The notes: generated from the sequence alone by a model not told the origin. Counted from the first letter of the stretch, positions 40,872 through 51,162 are shown. The stretch is 64,000 bases of DNA from Verrucosispora sioxanthis (GCF_010560025.1 NZ_SAIY01000001.1:124001-188000); one strand, 5' to 3'. Program-made: numbers and translations.

Positions 40872-41984
40872 TCAGGGGCGGGCGGTGGGCAGCATCGGGC
40901 TGGGCCAGTAGGGGCGGTCGGCCTCCCGCAGCGCGGCGGCCCGCAGGGCGGCTAGCTGCCGCTCCACCTCCGCGAAGTGGTCGGCGGCGAGTGGGCCGAG
41001 GGCGAGCGCGGCGGCGTTCTCCTCGACCTGGGCGACGGTGCGGCAGCCCGGGATCGGGACAGCCCGGTCGCTGCGGGCCCAGATCCAGCCCAGCGCCCCC
41101 TGGGCCAGGGTGCGCCCGTCGGCGGTCAACGCCGCCCGGACCGCCTGCACCCGACGCAGCCACTCCGGTGCCGGCCGCCCACCCCGGAACCACTCCAACC
41201 AACCCGAGGTCATTCCGCGCACGTCGTCGCGGGGCAGCACCGACTCGGGACGGTACTTGCCGGTGAGCAGCCCCATGCCGAGCGGACCACGGTTGACGCT
41301 GGCCAGGTCGTACTTCTCGCAGACGGCGAGCAGGTCGGGTGCGTCCCGCAGCACCGACAGGCTGTGCTGCACGGCGGTGGCGTGTGGGGCGTCGTGCCCG
41401 AGGGCCGCCGCCCGGTCGGCCCGGTCGGTGCTCCAGCCGTACGCGCGGACCAGGCCGTCGGCCACCAGGTCCTCCAACGCGCCGATCAGCTCGCACGCCC
41501 GGGGCACGGGCAGGTCGGCCAGGTGCAGTTGGTAGAGGTCGATCCGGTCGGTGCCGAGACGGCGCAGCGAGTCCCGGACCGCCCGGCGCAGGTAGGCCGG
41601 TGAGGCGTCGGGCCCGATGGCCTGCCGGGTCCGCTCGTCGAACGTGTACCCCCATTTGGTGGCGATCACCGCCTCGTCACGGCGGCCGCCCAGGGCCCGC
41701 CCGAGGATTCGTTCTCCGTGTCCCGCGCCGTGGCTGTCGGCGGTGTCGAAGAGGGTCACGCCGAGGTCGAGCGCGCGGCGGATCGCCCGCACCGACTCCT
41801 CGTCGTCGACGGCCCCCCAGCCCAGCGGTGTGCGCCCCACGGTCCACGGGCCGGCGATCGCCCAGCAGCCCATGCCCAGGGCGCTGACCGCGATGCCGCT
41901 GCGGCCCAGTGTCCGCGTCGCCTCCACCACCGGCGCATCGTGCCATCTTTCGGACAGACGTTGACGAAGATCCAGCACGACCAT
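40872..41984 (-). CDS. Aldo/keto reductase
   Basis: This protein of up to 370 residues is an NADPH-dependent aldo/keto reductase with a TIM-barrel fold. It has the catalytic Asp in LFDTADSHGAGHGERILGRA, the Lys in VIATKWGYTF and the loop LYQLHLADLPV. The C-terminal NADPH-binding stretch reads VPIPGCRTVAQVEENAAALA. The usual catalytic Tyr position of the D-Y-K-H tetrad is occupied by His/Ser in SHGAGHGE, as in some members of this subfamily. ATG 41984 is one possible start; GTGs at 41927-41930 would give an N-terminus closer to the family (VEATRTLGRSGIAVSALG). Substrate unknown. Confidence 0.82.
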   Translation of the reverse strand: MVVLDLRQRLSERWHDAPVVEATRTLGRSGIAVSALGMGCWAIAGPWTVGRTPLGWGAVDDEESVRAIRRALDLGVTLFDTADSHGAGHGERILGRALGGRRDEAVIATKWGYTFDERTRQAIGPDASPAYLRRAVRDSLRRLGTDRIDLYQLHLADLPVPRACELIGALEDLVADGLVRAYGWSTDRADRAAALGHDAPHATAVQHSLSVLRDAPDLLAVCEKYDLASVNRGPLGMGLLTGKYRPESVLPRDDVRGMTSGWLEWFRGGRPAPEWLRRVQAVRAALTADGRTLAQGALGWIWARSDRAVPIPGCRTVAQVEENAAALALGPLAADHFAEVERQLAALRAAALREADRPYWPSPMLPTARP

Positions 41985-42111
41985 CCGTACGGGTACCGGC
42001 GGGCGTACGGATCACCCGACCGGGGGCCGATCCGGCGCGGTTTCGTCGCTGCCGCCCCGCGTCGCGGACGACCTGCGGATGGCCGGCGAATCCCCTTCCG
42101 CACCGCGTCGC

Positions 42112-42179
42112 CTTTGCTCTGCTTACCGATACGCATCGACTTCACTGCGTGACCGCTGCGTGGGTTGAAGCAGAGCAAG
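42112..42179. repeat. Non-coding element with conserved terminal inverted repeats (copy 2)
   Basis: A 68-bp element has the same ends as the one at 22863-22984: CTTTGCTCTGCTT on the left and, on the right, the complement of CTTGCTCTGCTTCAACCCAC. Shared sequence with one end of copy 1 covers about 22 nt. The interior differs from copy 1. It lies in the 266-bp gap between the HIT gene and the aldo/keto reductase. The rest of the gap shows no gene. Confidence 0.7.
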
Positions 42180-42250
42180 GGCGCGTACCAAGAGGTCGCC
42201 GCCGCGCGCGGGCGAAGACGGCGCGGCGCGGGCGGGAGAGGCGCCCTGGG

Positions 42251-42796
42251 TCAGGCGGGCCAGGCGCGGGCGAGCAGGTCGCGGGTGTCGCCCAGCAGTT
42301 GCGGCAGGACCTTGGTGCGCCCGATCACCGGCATGAAGTTGGCGTCGCCGCCCCACCGGGGCACCACGTGCTGGTGCAGGTGGGCGGCGATGCCGGCACC
42401 GGCCACCCCACCCTGGTTCATGCCCAGGTTGAAGCCGTGGGCACTGCTGACCTTGCGAATCACCCGCATGGCGGTCTGGGTGAACGACGCCAGCTCGGCC
42501 GTCTCCGGCCCGTCCAGGTCGGTGTAGTCGGCCACGTGCCGGTACGGGCAGACCAACAGGTGCCCCGGGTTGTACGGGTACAGGTTGAGCACCACGAACA
42601 CGTGCCCGCCACGTGCCACGACCAGGCTCTCCTCCGGCGGGCGGGCCGGGGCCAGGCAGAACGGGCACCCCGAAGGTCGCTCGTAACCGCCCTCGGGCCG
42701 GTCCTCGCCGGAGATGTACGTCATCCGGTGGGGCGTCCAGAGCCGGTCCAGCCCGTCGGCCATGTCCCTGTCGGTGTGCTCCTCCGCCCCAGTCAC
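42251..42796 (-). CDS. HIT-family AP4A phosphorylase-like protein
   Basis: This protein of about 181 residues has the HIT triad HLHQHVVPRW and a CPFC pair that may bind metal. The N-terminal RLWTPHRMTYIS is characteristic of the actinobacterial group represented by Rv2613c, which is described as a diadenosine tetraphosphate phosphorylase. GTG 42796 gives the usual N-terminus. A GTG at 42829, overlapping the thrS stop, is an alternative. The order thrS-HIT-pgsA matches M. tuberculosis, which supports the assignment. Confidence 0.88.
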   Translation of the reverse strand: MTGAEEHTDRDMADGLDRLWTPHRMTYISGEDRPEGGYERPSGCPFCLAPARPPEESLVVARGGHVFVVLNLYPYNPGHLLVCPYRHVADYTDLDGPETAELASFTQTAMRVIRKVSSAHGFNLGMNQGGVAGAGIAAHLHQHVVPRWGGDANFMPVIGRTKVLPQLLGDTRDLLARAWPA

Positions 42797-42825
42797 ACCG
42801 GCGATCCTACGGCCCTGACCGGCCG

Positions 42826-44832
42826 TCACATCTCGGCGGAGGGGCCGGTGTTGGTCCGGGAGGTGACCACGTCCAGGACGTGGGTGACCGCCTCGGCCAG
42901 CGGTACCCCGTTGCGCTGGGAGCCGTCCCGGTAACGGAACGAGACGGTGCCGGCGGCCACGTCGTCGTCGCCGGCGATCACCATGAACGGGATCTTCTGC
43001 TGCTGCGCGGTGCGGATCTTCTTCTGCATCCGCTCGTCACCGGCGTCCACCTGGGCCCGGATCCCCTCCGCGCGCAGCGCGGCGACGAAGCCGTGCAGGT
43101 AGTCGGCGTGGTCGTCGCGGATCGGGATGCCGACCACCTGCACCGGAGCCAGCCAGGCCGGGAACGCTCCCGCGTAGTGCTCGGTGAGCACGCCGAAGAA
43201 CCGTTCGATCGAACCGAAGAGGGCCCGGTGGATCATGACCGGTCGCTGTCGGGTGCCGTCGGCGGCCTGGTACTCCAGGCCGAACCGCTCCGGCTGGTTG
43301 AAGTCGACCTGGATGGTGGACATCTGCCAGGTCCGGCCGATGGCGTCCTTGGCCTGCACCGAGATCTTCGGACCGTAGAAGGCGGCGCCGCCCGGGTCCG
43401 GCACCAGTTGCAGGCCGGAGGTCTCGGCGGCGGTGCGCAGCGCCTCGGTGGCCTCGGCCCAGTCGTCGTCCGAGCCGATGAACTTCGGCGAGTCGTCGCG
43501 GGTGGACAGCTCCAGGTAGAAGTCGTCCAGGCCGTAGTCGCGCAGCAGGTCCAGCACGAACGACAGCAGGGTGGTCAGCTCGCCGGGCATCTGCTCCCGG
43601 GTGCAGTAGATGTGCGAGTCGTCCTGGGTCAGACCGCGTACCCGGGTGAGGCCGTGCACGACACCCGACTTCTCGTACCGGTAGACGGTGCCGAACTCGA
43701 ACAGCCGTAGCGGCAGTTCTCGGTAGGACCGTCCGCGCGACCGGAAGATCAGGTTGTGCATCGGGCAGTTCATCGCCTTGAGGTAGTACTCCGCGCCCTC
43801 CAACTGCATGGGCGGGAACATCGTGTCGGCGTAGTACGGCAAGTGCCCGGAGGTCTCGAAGAGCTGCGCCTTGGTGATGTGCGGGCTGTTGACGAACTCG
43901 TACCCCGCCTCCTCGTGGCGGCGACGCGAGTAGTCCTCCAGCTCCCGGCGGATGATGCCGCCCTTGGGGTGGAAGACCGCGAGGCCCGAGCCGATCTCGT
44001 CGGGGAAGCTGAACAGGTCCAGGTCCGCGCCGAGCTTGCGGTGGTCGCGCCGGGCGGCCTCCTCCAGCAGCTTCAGGTACGCCTTCAACCCGTCGCGGGT
44101 CGGCCACGCGGTGCCGTACACGCGCTGCAACTGCGGGTTCTTCTCCGACCCCCGCCAGTACGCGGCGGCCGAGCGCATCAGCTTGAACGCGCCGATCAGC
44201 CGGGTGTTGGGCAGGTGCGGCCCCCGGCACAGGTCCGACCAGCAGACCTTGTCCTCGTCGGCGGCGAGGTTGTCGTAGATGGTCAGCTCACCGCCGCCGA
44301 CCTCCATCACCTCGGAGGAGTCCAGTCCCTCGCCCTTGACGTCGATCAGCTCCAGCTTGAACGGCTCGGCCGCCAGCTCGGTCTTCGCCTCGTCCAGGCT
44401 GTCGAAGCGGCGACGCCGGAACCGTTGCCCCGACTTGATGATTTCCTGCATCCGCTTCTCGAGCTTGCCCAGGTCGTCGGGCTGGAACGGCTTGTCCACC
44501 GCGAAGTCGTAGTAGAAGCCGTTGTCGATCGGCGGGCCGATGCCGAGCTTCGCCTGCGGGAAGATGTCCTGCACGGCCTGGGCCAGCACGTGGGCCGTGG
44601 AGTGGCGCAGCACGTTCAGCCCGTCCGGGGAGTCCAGCGCGACCGGCTCGACGGTCGTCTCCTCGGCCGGTCGCCAGTCCAGGTCGCGCAGCACGCCGTG
44701 CGGGTCGCGGACCACCACGGTCGCCCGGGGGCCGTTGGTGGGCAGCCCGGCCGCGGCCACCGCGTCGGCCGCCGTGGTCCCGGCGGCGACGACGACGGGG
44801 TCGGCCACGGCGGGGGTACGGGGTGCGGACAC
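42826..44832 (-). CDS. thrS: Threonyl-tRNA synthetase
   Basis: This 668-residue class II synthetase attaches threonine to tRNA. It has the N-terminal TGS domain, the editing region ([14 protein letters not shown], then [14 protein letters not shown] with the zinc/editing Cys and His), and the catalytic core ([20 protein letters not shown], motif 2 [20 protein letters not shown]). The anticodon-binding C-terminal domain starts [16 protein letters not shown]. The length and motifs are normal. GTG 44832 is the start. The HIT gene follows on the same strand, as in M. tuberculosis Rv2614c-Rv2613c. Confidence 0.97.
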   Translation of the reverse strand: MSAPRTPAVADPVVVAAGTTAADAVAAAGLPTNGPRATVVVRDPHGVLRDLDWRPAEETTVEPVALDSPDGLNVLRHSTAHVLAQAVQDIFPQAKLGIGPPIDNGFYYDFAVDKPFQPDDLGKLEKRMQEIIKSGQRFRRRRFDSLDEAKTELAAEPFKLELIDVKGEGLDSSEVMEVGGGELTIYDNLAADEDKVCWSDLCRGPHLPNTRLIGAFKLMRSAAAYWRGSEKNPQLQRVYGTAWPTRDGLKAYLKLLEEAARRDHRKLGADLDLFSFPDEIGSGLAVFHPKGGIIRRELEDYSRRRHEEAGYEFVNSPHITKAQLFETSGHLPYYADTMFPPMQLEGAEYYLKAMNCPMHNLIFRSRGRSYRELPLRLFEFGTVYRYEKSGVVHGLTRVRGLTQDDSHIYCTREQMPGELTTLLSFVLDLLRDYGLDDFYLELSTRDDSPKFIGSDDDWAEATEALRTAAETSGLQLVPDPGGAAFYGPKISVQAKDAIGRTWQMSTIQVDFNQPERFGLEYQAADGTRQRPVMIHRALFGSIERFFGVLTEHYAGAFPAWLAPVQVVGIPIRDDHADYLHGFVAALRAEGIRAQVDAGDERMQKKIRTAQQQKIPFMVIAGDDDVAAGTVSFRYRDGSQRNGVPLAEAVTHVLDVVTSRTNTGPSAEM

Positions 44833-45028
44833 GGATGACTCCTCGCAGCAGACGTGACGGATGGTGCCGATGTCGGCTCACTGATGCTATCGGGCGCCCG
44901 GGACGCCACCGCCGTCGACACCGACGGCAGCCGATTCCCGCCACCGTTGAACCTTTCCGGCCCCGGATCCGAACTACCGGGTGTGGCCGGAGCCGGTTCC
45001 GGCCGCGTGGACACGGATGGGAACCCAG

Positions 45029-45960
45029 ATGGCGATGACGCACGGCCCGAGCCGTCGACGCCGGGGCGCGCTGGTGGCCGCCCTGGCCACGGCCGTGGTG
45101 CTGCTCTGGCCCGCCACGGCGTGGGCCGACGGGGTGACCTTCACCCCGACCGAGGCACAGCAGGGCAACGCGGTGAAGCTCGAATTCGTGGTGCCCGACG
45201 AACGGCCCGGTGTCCGTACCGAGAAGATCGAGATCACGATTCCCGAGGATCCGCCGATCGCCGAGGTGTATCCGCTGTCGGTCGAGGGCTGGGCGCCGAC
45301 GATCACCACCCGGAAGCTGGACCGGCCGGTGTCCGGCATGCACGGCCCGGCCACCGACGTGGTGACCGCCTCGCTGATCTGGTCGCGGGCGAAGGGCCAG
45401 GCGGGCGAGGGCCCGGCTCGGCTGGTGTTCTCGATGGCCCCGCTGCCGCAGACCGAACGGCTGACCTTCGAGCTGGTGCAGACGTACGCCGACGGTCTCC
45501 AGGTGCGCTGGGGTGCCGGTCCCGGCCAGCGTCCGCTGCCGGCGCTCACGCTGGTGCCCGGTGACCCGGCCTACCCGGGCGCCCACGGCGGGCACGGCGC
45601 GCCCCCGGCGGCGCGGCGCCCGTCGAGGCGCCGCCCACCACCGCCACCTCCGGCGGCGGCCCGAACGCGAACAGCCTGCTCGCCGCCGGGCTGGTCGCCG
45701 GCCTCGGCGGCGGCGCGGTGGTGGGTTGGCTGATCAGCCGCCGACGCCGCGCCGCCACCGAGGAGATCGACCGCTCGGTGCTCGACGAGGAGCGGCCCGG
45801 CGAGCGGCCGGCAGCCGGAACGGTCGAGGTCAGGACGCCCGGCGACGGGCGGACGCCTCCGGTGCGGCAGGTACGCCCGAGGTGCCGGTTCCGACGTGGT
45901 CGAGGCGGGCGCGCGGCGCTGAGCGGCGGGCGCCGGCGGGTCCGTCAGCCGGCCCGCTGA
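45029..45960 (+). pseudogene. YcnI-like DUF1775 exported protein with C-terminal TM, frameshifted
   Basis: A signal peptide (RRRGALVAALATAVVLLWPATAWA) is followed by a DUF1775 domain (DGVTFTPTEAQQGNAVKLEF, GWAPTITTRKLDRPV, TFELVQTYADGLQVRW). The frame breaks near 45605 and continues as SLLAAGLVAGLGGGAVVGWLISRRRR, a C-terminal membrane anchor, which one missing base explains. The end is also uncertain, because another frame ends at 45922 with a plausible tail. YcnI proteins bind copper through an N-terminal histidine of the mature chain. Here the predicted mature chain begins with Asp. Starts at 45017, 45029 or 45035 are all possible. Confidence 0.72.
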
Positions 45961-45983
45961 GCGGCGGGCGCGGCGGGTTTGGG

Positions 45984-46900
45984 TCAGCCGGCCCAGTCGG
46001 GTAGCGGCTCCCGGGCGGCCAGCCAGTCGGCGGGCACCCACGCTCGGTGGCCACCCCGGTGTACGCGGCGACGATCCGCCGACGATGGCCGCGGTGGTGT
46101 CCCGTCGCCGCCCGCCTCGACACAGGCGCGTACCGCGGCCGGATAGTCGTCAGGTGGGTGGCGGCGACCCAGCACGTGAAGGCGACGGTGTCCTGCGCGG
46201 TGACGCGGGAGCCGTTGCCGAGCGCGTCCACCACCTCCGGCAGCGGCCGGCCGGGCAACTCCGCCGCCCGGCGTACGCCCCGGTGCACCTCGGTCGCCGG
46301 GTCCACGGCGGCGGCGACGCCGGCGAGCAGGCGACCCGGGTCCGGCCGGTCCCCGTCCAGTCGGGCCCGGACGGCTCGGGCGGCGGCCACCGCGACCGCC
46401 ACCGCACCGGCGATCCCCTCCGGGTGGGCGTGGGTCACCTCGGCCGACGCCTGTGCCGACTCGACCACCCGGCTGGTCGAGTCGGCGAAGTACGCGCCCA
46501 ACGGGGCGACCCGCATCGCCGCGCCGTTGCCGCAGGAGCCCTGCCCGTCGAACGCGGACGCGGCGGCGACCGGCCACGGGGTGCCGGTCCGGATCAGGCG
46601 CAGGATGCGCACCGCTCCCGCTCCGTAGCCACGGTACGGCTCGCAGCGTTCGGCGAAGTCGAGCGCCAGCGCGTCCCGGTCGATCCGGCCCGCCTCGGCC
46701 AGCTGGGCCAGCACCGAGCAGGCCATCTCGGTGTCGTCGGTCCACTGCCAGGGCGGTGGCGGGAGCCGGTCGGCGGTCAGGTCGGCGAGGTGCCGGCCGG
46801 GAACGAAGAACTGCGAGCCGAGGGCGTCGCCGACCGACAGGCCGACGAGGCTGTCCCGCGCGAGGGCCAGGCGGGTGTCCGGATAGAGGGTGAACGTCAT
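45984..46900 (-). pseudogene. ADP-ribosylglycohydrolase family protein, four 1-base frameshifts
   Basis: From ATG 46900 the frame reads a clear ADP-ribosylglycohydrolase: SLVGLSVGDALGSQFF, the metal-site WTDDTEMACSVL, GYGAGAVRILRLI, then GNGAAMRVAPLGAYFAD. Near the end (about 46150-46020) the frame shifts four times by one base. Each is fixed by adding one missing G on the coding strand, giving HLDDYPAAVRACVEAGGD, DTTAAIVGGIVAAYTGVA and PADWLAAREPLPDWAG in sequence. The mended ending contains the second metal-binding DTTAAIVG element that such enzymes need. The clustering of four identical-type losses within 130 bp points to consensus error. Confidence 0.82.
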
Positions 46901-46974
46901 GGTCACACCAGCTTGACCGGTACCCGGGGTGGGCGCAATCACGGCGCACTTGCCGCCCCGAGTACCGTGCTTGG

Positions 46975-47664
46975 GTGGCCACCGTCCTCCTGGTCGAAGA
47001 CGATCACGTCGTACGCGGCGCGATGCTTCGTTCCCTCACCGACCGGGGTCACGCGGTACACGCGGTCGGCACCGCGCTGGACGCGTTGCGCCGGGTCGCC
47101 GCCGAGACGCCGGACCTGGTGGTGCTCGACCTCGGCCTGCCGGATCTGGACGGCTCGGACGCGCTGCGGATGCTCCGGGGCATCACCGACGTGCCGATCA
47201 TCATCGCGACCGCCCGCGACGACGAGCAGTCCGTGGTCAAGCTGCTGCGAGCGGGTGCCGACGACTACATGATCAAGCCGTTCACCGGCGCGCACCTGGA
47301 CGCCCGGATCACCACGGTGCTGCGCCGCGCGGGCCGGGCCAGCCGCTCCACCCAGCCGGCCGTGCACAGCGTGGGTGGGCTGCGGGTGGACGTCGGCGAG
47401 CGCAGTGCCCACCTCGACGGTGCGGCGCTGGCGCTGACCCGCAAGGAATTCGACCTGCTGGCGTATCTCGCCGCCCGTCCTGGCCGGGTAGTGTCCCGGC
47501 GGGAGCTCTTGGAGGAGGTATGGCGGCAGCCATCGGTCGGCGAGGATCAGACCATCGACGTTCACCTGTACTGGCTACGGCGCAAAATGGGCGAGTCCGC
47601 GGCGAAGCCGCGCTACCTGCGCACCGTGCGGGGGGTGGGCTTCCGGCTGGTGGCGCCGGACTGA
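46975..47664 (+). CDS. OmpR-family response regulator
   Basis: This 229-residue protein has a receiver domain (VLLVEDDHVVRGAMLRSLTD, phosphorylated Asp in LVVLDLGLPDLDG, Lys in DYMIKPFTGAHLDARI) and a C-terminal winged helix (LTRKEFDLLAYLAARPGRVV, then WRQPSVGEDQTIDVHLYWLR). GTG 46975 is the start. The histidine kinase gene begins at its stop, so the two make one two-component unit. The signal is unknown. Confidence 0.95.
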   Translation: MATVLLVEDDHVVRGAMLRSLTDRGHAVHAVGTALDALRRVAAETPDLVVLDLGLPDLDGSDALRMLRGITDVPIIIATARDDEQSVVKLLRAGADDYMIKPFTGAHLDARITTVLRRAGRASRSTQPAVHSVGGLRVDVGERSAHLDGAALALTRKEFDLLAYLAARPGRVVSRRELLEEVWRQPSVGEDQTIDVHLYWLRRKMGESAAKPRYLRTVRGVGFRLVAPD

Positions 47665-47681
47665 GACCGGCGCTGGCCCTG

Positions 47682-49097
47682 TTGACGGCCGGCGTGGGCA
47701 CCCTGCTGGCGCTGGCCTTCCTCGTGCCGCTCGGGCTGACCCTCGGCGGGCAGGCACGCGAGGAGGCGATCGCCGACGCGGCCCGGCGCAGTGCGCTGGT
47801 GACCGGGGCCCTGGCGATCAGCACCGACGCGGAGGTCGTCACCCGGGCGATCGAGGCCAGCGGCGGCGACCCGGCAACCCGGCCCGTCGTGCACGGGCTC
47901 GGCGTGGACTCCACCACCGGACGAGCCGACGCGGCGCAGCTGGCGCAGGCCCGGGAGCAGGGCCGGTCGCTCGTCGTCGACATCGACGGCGGGGTGCTCC
48001 GGCTCGATCCGGTGGTGCTGGGCGAGCGGACCGCCGTGGTCGAGGTCTTCGTGCCGGACGCCGCGCTCGACGCCGGTGGTGGCCGGTGGTGGCTGCTGAT
48101 CGGGGTGGCCGTCGCGCTCGTGGGTGCCGCGATGCTCGTGGTGGACCGGCTCGCCGCCCGGGCGGCCGACGCGAGCCGGGCCCTGGTCAAGGCGGCGCTC
48201 GCAATCGGCGACGGCGACCTGGGCGTGCGGGTCGAGCCGAACGGCCCACGCGAGCTGGTCGAGGCCGGCCACGCGTTCAACCGGATGGCGCAACGGTTGG
48301 TGGCGGCGCGCACCGAGGAGCGGGAGCTGGTGGCGGATCTGTCCCACCGGCTGCGTACCCCGTTGACCGTGCTGCGGCTCGACGCCGAGGCACTGGAGTC
48401 CGACGACACGAGTGTCGGCTCGTTCAGTCAGGCCGAGCTGGACTACCGGCGTGGCATCCGGCGGATCCGGCAGGCGATCGTCACCCTGGAGGGTGAGATC
48501 GATGTCCTGATCAAGACCACCCGCAAGGCGGTGGCGACCGAGGCCGCGCCACCGGCGACGTGCGACGTGAGCGAGGTGGTCCGGGATCGGATGGTGTTCT
48601 GGGCCGCCCTCGCCGGTGACCAGAACCGCCCGCACCGGGTCTCCGGTGCCCAGTTGCGGATCCCCGCGCCGGTTCCCCGGGCCGAACTGGCCGCCGCCCT
48701 GGATGCCGTGATCGGCAACGTGTTCCGGTACACCCCGCAGGGCACCGCGTTCGAGGTGGCGGTGTCGCGACGCGACGGCTACGTGGCCATCCGGATCGAC
48801 GACGCCGGCCCCGGTATCGCCAACCCGGATCGGGCGCTGCGGCGCGGCGCCAGCGACCAGGGCTCCACCGGCCTGGGGCTGGACATCGCCAAGCGGGTGG
48901 CGTTGCAGGCCAACGGCTCGGTCAGCATCGACCGGGCGCACCTGGGCGGGGCGAGTGTGGTGATGCTGCTGGCCGACCCGGAGGCGACGCCGCGCCAGGT
49001 CAGCCGGTTCGGTCTGGTGGGCCGGATGGCCCGGGAGGGCCGGGAGCAGAAGGCCGGTGGCCGCCGCTGGCCCCGACAGCGCCCGACGGACCGCTGA
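47682..49097 (+). CDS. Sensor histidine kinase, partner of the OmpR-type regulator
   Basis: This protein of about 471 residues has an N-terminal membrane helix (GTLLALAFLVPLGLTLGG), an extracytoplasmic part, a second helix (WWLLIGVAVALVGAAMLVV), a HAMP domain, HisKA (LVADLSHRLRTPLTVLRLDA, the phosphorylated His in SHRLRTP) and HATPase_c (DAVIGNVFRYTPQGTAFEVA, DDAGPGI, STGLGLDIAKRVALQANGS). No ATG or GTG marks the start. TTG 47682 is my choice, CTG 47661 overlaps the regulator stop, and GTG 47694 is another option. The C-terminal tail is basic. Confidence 0.88.
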   Translation: MTAGVGTLLALAFLVPLGLTLGGQAREEAIADAARRSALVTGALAISTDAEVVTRAIEASGGDPATRPVVHGLGVDSTTGRADAAQLAQAREQGRSLVVDIDGGVLRLDPVVLGERTAVVEVFVPDAALDAGGGRWWLLIGVAVALVGAAMLVVDRLAARAADASRALVKAALAIGDGDLGVRVEPNGPRELVEAGHAFNRMAQRLVAARTEERELVADLSHRLRTPLTVLRLDAEALESDDTSVGSFSQAELDYRRGIRRIRQAIVTLEGEIDVLIKTTRKAVATEAAPPATCDVSEVVRDRMVFWAALAGDQNRPHRVSGAQLRIPAPVPRAELAAALDAVIGNVFRYTPQGTAFEVAVSRRDGYVAIRIDDAGPGIANPDRALRRGASDQGSTGLGLDIAKRVALQANGSVSIDRAHLGGASVVMLLADPEATPRQVSRFGLVGRMAREGREQKAGGRRWPRQRPTDR

Positions 49098-49271
49098 CGG
49101 TCAGACACTCCGGAGTGCGGGCCGGTCGCTTCGGGCTGTGCGAGGGCGCAAGTCTTCCTTAGATCCGAATTAACCCCGTTCCACCCGACCGGTCCCGGCT
49201 GACAGGATCGCTGGCGAACCCAGCAGTTCCACCGGCCTGTCGCTCCCAGCGCCGTCGGCCGGTGGAGCCGT

Positions 49272-49319
49272 GCGCGCGGCGGGAGACACGGTCCCCCCAC
49301 ACCTCCTCCCGCCGCGCGC
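49272..49319. terminator. Hairpin between convergent kinase and deaminase genes
   Basis: A perfect 14-bp stem (GCGCGCGGCGGGAG and complement) with a 20-nt loop lies in the 251-bp gap between the converging stops at 49097 and 49349. I see nothing else in the gap. Confidence 0.6.
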
Positions 49320-49348
49320 CACCTGGCCGGTGCACCCGGGCGACGGCG

Positions 49349-50374
49349 TCAGCCGCGCCGGTCGGCGAGATAGGTGTCGATCTCCGCCAGGATCCGCCGC
49401 CTGCCGGTCTCGTCGAGGAAGGACGCGGTCACCGCGTTGCGGGCCAGCTCGGCCACCCCGTCCGGGCCGGTGTCGAGCAGCCGGGCGGCGACCGCGTACT
49501 CGTCGTCGAGGGTGGTGCCGAACATCGGCGGATCGTCGGAGTTGATGGTCACCAGGACCCCGGCGTCGACCAGCCGGCGCAACGGATGCTCGTCGATGTG
49601 GGCCACCGCCCGGGTACGCACGTTCGACGTCGGGCAGACCTCCAACGCGATCCGCCGCTCGGCCAGGTACGCGAGCAGGTCCGGGTCCTGCGCGGCGGAG
49701 ATGCCATGGCCGATGCGTTCCGCGCCCAGCTCGCGCAGGGCGTCCCAGATCGTCTGCGGACCGGTGGTCTCACCGGCGTGCGGCACCGACCGCAGCCCGG
49801 CTGCGCGAGCCTGGTCGAAGTAGGGCTTGAACTGCGGCCTCGGCACGCCGATCTCCGGGCCGCCGAGGCCGAAGCTGACCAGCCCGTCGGGGCGTTCGTC
49901 GAGCGCGATCCGCAGCGTCTCCTCGGCCGCCGGCAGGCCGGCCTCGCCGGGAATGTCGAAGCACCAGCGCAGCTCGATGCCGAAGTCGGCGGCGGCCCGC
50001 TTACGGGCGTCCTCGATCGCCTCGCAGAACGCCGGTGCCGGGATGCCGCGGTGCACGTGCGAGTAGGGCGTCACGGTCAGTTCGGCGTAGCGCACCTGCT
50101 GGCGGGCCAACTCCCGGGCCACCTCGTGGGTGAGGATCCAGACGTCGTCCGGGTCACGGACCAGGTCCACCACGCTGAGGTACAACTCGATGAAGTGGGC
50201 GAAGTCGCGGAAGACGAAGTAGTCGGCCAGCAGCTGGGGGTCCGCCGGGACGGGGCTGCGTCCCTCGTGCCGGGCGGCCAGCTCGGCCACGATGCGGGGC
50301 GAGGCGGAGCCGACGTGGTGCACGTGCAGCTCCACCTTGGGCAGTCCGGCGATGAAGGTACGCAGGTCGGTCAC
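49349..50374 (-). CDS. Adenosine deaminase-family enzyme
   Basis: This 341-residue amidohydrolase has the metal-binding HVHHVG near residue 17 (where classical adenosine deaminases have H-x-H-x-D-G), [20 protein letters not shown], then [18 protein letters not shown] and the catalytic [11 protein letters not shown]. The variant [10 protein letters not shown] is typical of an actinobacterial group. Some COG1816 members of actinobacteria act on 6-aminodeoxyfutalosine in menaquinone synthesis, so that activity is a live alternative. GTG 50374 is preceded by AGGAG and overlaps the stop of the upstream methyltransferase gene. Confidence 0.87.
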   Translation of the reverse strand: MTDLRTFIAGLPKVELHVHHVGSASPRIVAELAARHEGRSPVPADPQLLADYFVFRDFAHFIELYLSVVDLVRDPDDVWILTHEVARELARQQVRYAELTVTPYSHVHRGIPAPAFCEAIEDARKRAAADFGIELRWCFDIPGEAGLPAAEETLRIALDERPDGLVSFGLGGPEIGVPRPQFKPYFDQARAAGLRSVPHAGETTGPQTIWDALRELGAERIGHGISAAQDPDLLAYLAERRIALEVCPTSNVRTRAVAHIDEHPLRRLVDAGVLVTINSDDPPMFGTTLDDEYAVAARLLDTGPDGVAELARNAVTASFLDETGRRRILAEIDTYLADRRG

Positions 50375-51162
50375 GAGTTCTCCTGGGCGGAACCGGTACG
50401 GGCGACGACGAAGATCCGTCGGAACGGGAAGTACACCTGGCCATGCCGCACCGGGTACGCCTCGGCGAGGCGTACCGCCAGCGCGGCCCGGAAGGCGGAC
50501 CAGCCGGCGGCGTCCAGTGCCGCCCGGACCGGGCGCAGGGCGGTGCCCTCCAGCCAGGTCAGCACGGGGTGGTCCGAATCGGGACCGGCCGCCAGCAGGT
50601 GCACGTAGGTAGTCTCCCAGGCGTCGACGGTGCAGCCCGCGGCGACCAGGGACCCGGCGTAGTCGACAGGTTCGGCGACCGGTGCTTCGTCGAGCAGCGG
50701 GGTCAACGCCGCCCGCCACGGTGGCCGACCGGCGACCTCGCGCAGCGCCCGGTGTGAGGGCGCGTCGACGTTGCCCGGCACCTGCACCGCCAGCCAGGCA
50801 CCGGCCGGCAGCTCGGTGGCCCAGCGGACGAGCAGGTCCCGGTGGCCGGGCACCCACTGGAGCACCGCGTTGCTGACCACCACGTCGGTGTCCGGCTCGG
50901 GACGCCAGTCGCGCACGTCCGCCACCTCGAAGCGGGCCGGGACGTCCAGCGTGGCGGCCCGCGAGATCATCTCCGGCGACGAGTCCAGGCCGACCACACG
51001 GCTGTCCGGCCAGCGGGCCGCGAGCACTGCGGTCAGGGTGCCGGGTCCGCAGCCGAGGTCGACAACCCGTCGGGGACGGTCGGCCGCCACCCGGGCCAGC
51101 AGGTCGTGGAAGGGCCGGGAGCGCTCGTCGCCGTAGCGTAGGTACGCCGTCGGATCCCACAT
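50371..51162 (-). CDS. Trans-aconitate 2-methyltransferase-like SAM methyltransferase
   Basis: This 263-residue class I methyltransferase has motif [21 protein letters not shown] (about residue 34), motif [14 protein letters not shown] and [20 protein letters not shown], and the N-terminal signature [20 protein letters not shown] of the trans-aconitate methyltransferase (Tam) group. Tam methylates trans-aconitate, which inhibits aconitase. ATG 51162 gives the family N-terminus. The gene is coupled to the downstream deaminase gene by a 4-bp overlap, although no shared pathway is obvious. Confidence 0.87.
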   Translation of the reverse strand: MWDPTAYLRYGDERSRPFHDLLARVAADRPRRVVDLGCGPGTLTAVLAARWPDSRVVGLDSSPEMISRAATLDVPARFEVADVRDWRPEPDTDVVVSNAVLQWVPGHRDLLVRWATELPAGAWLAVQVPGNVDAPSHRALREVAGRPPWRAALTPLLDEAPVAEPVDYAGSLVAAGCTVDAWETTYVHLLAAGPDSDHPVLTWLEGTALRPVRAALDAAGWSAFRAALAVRLAEAYPVRHGQVYFPFRRIFVVARTGSAQENS

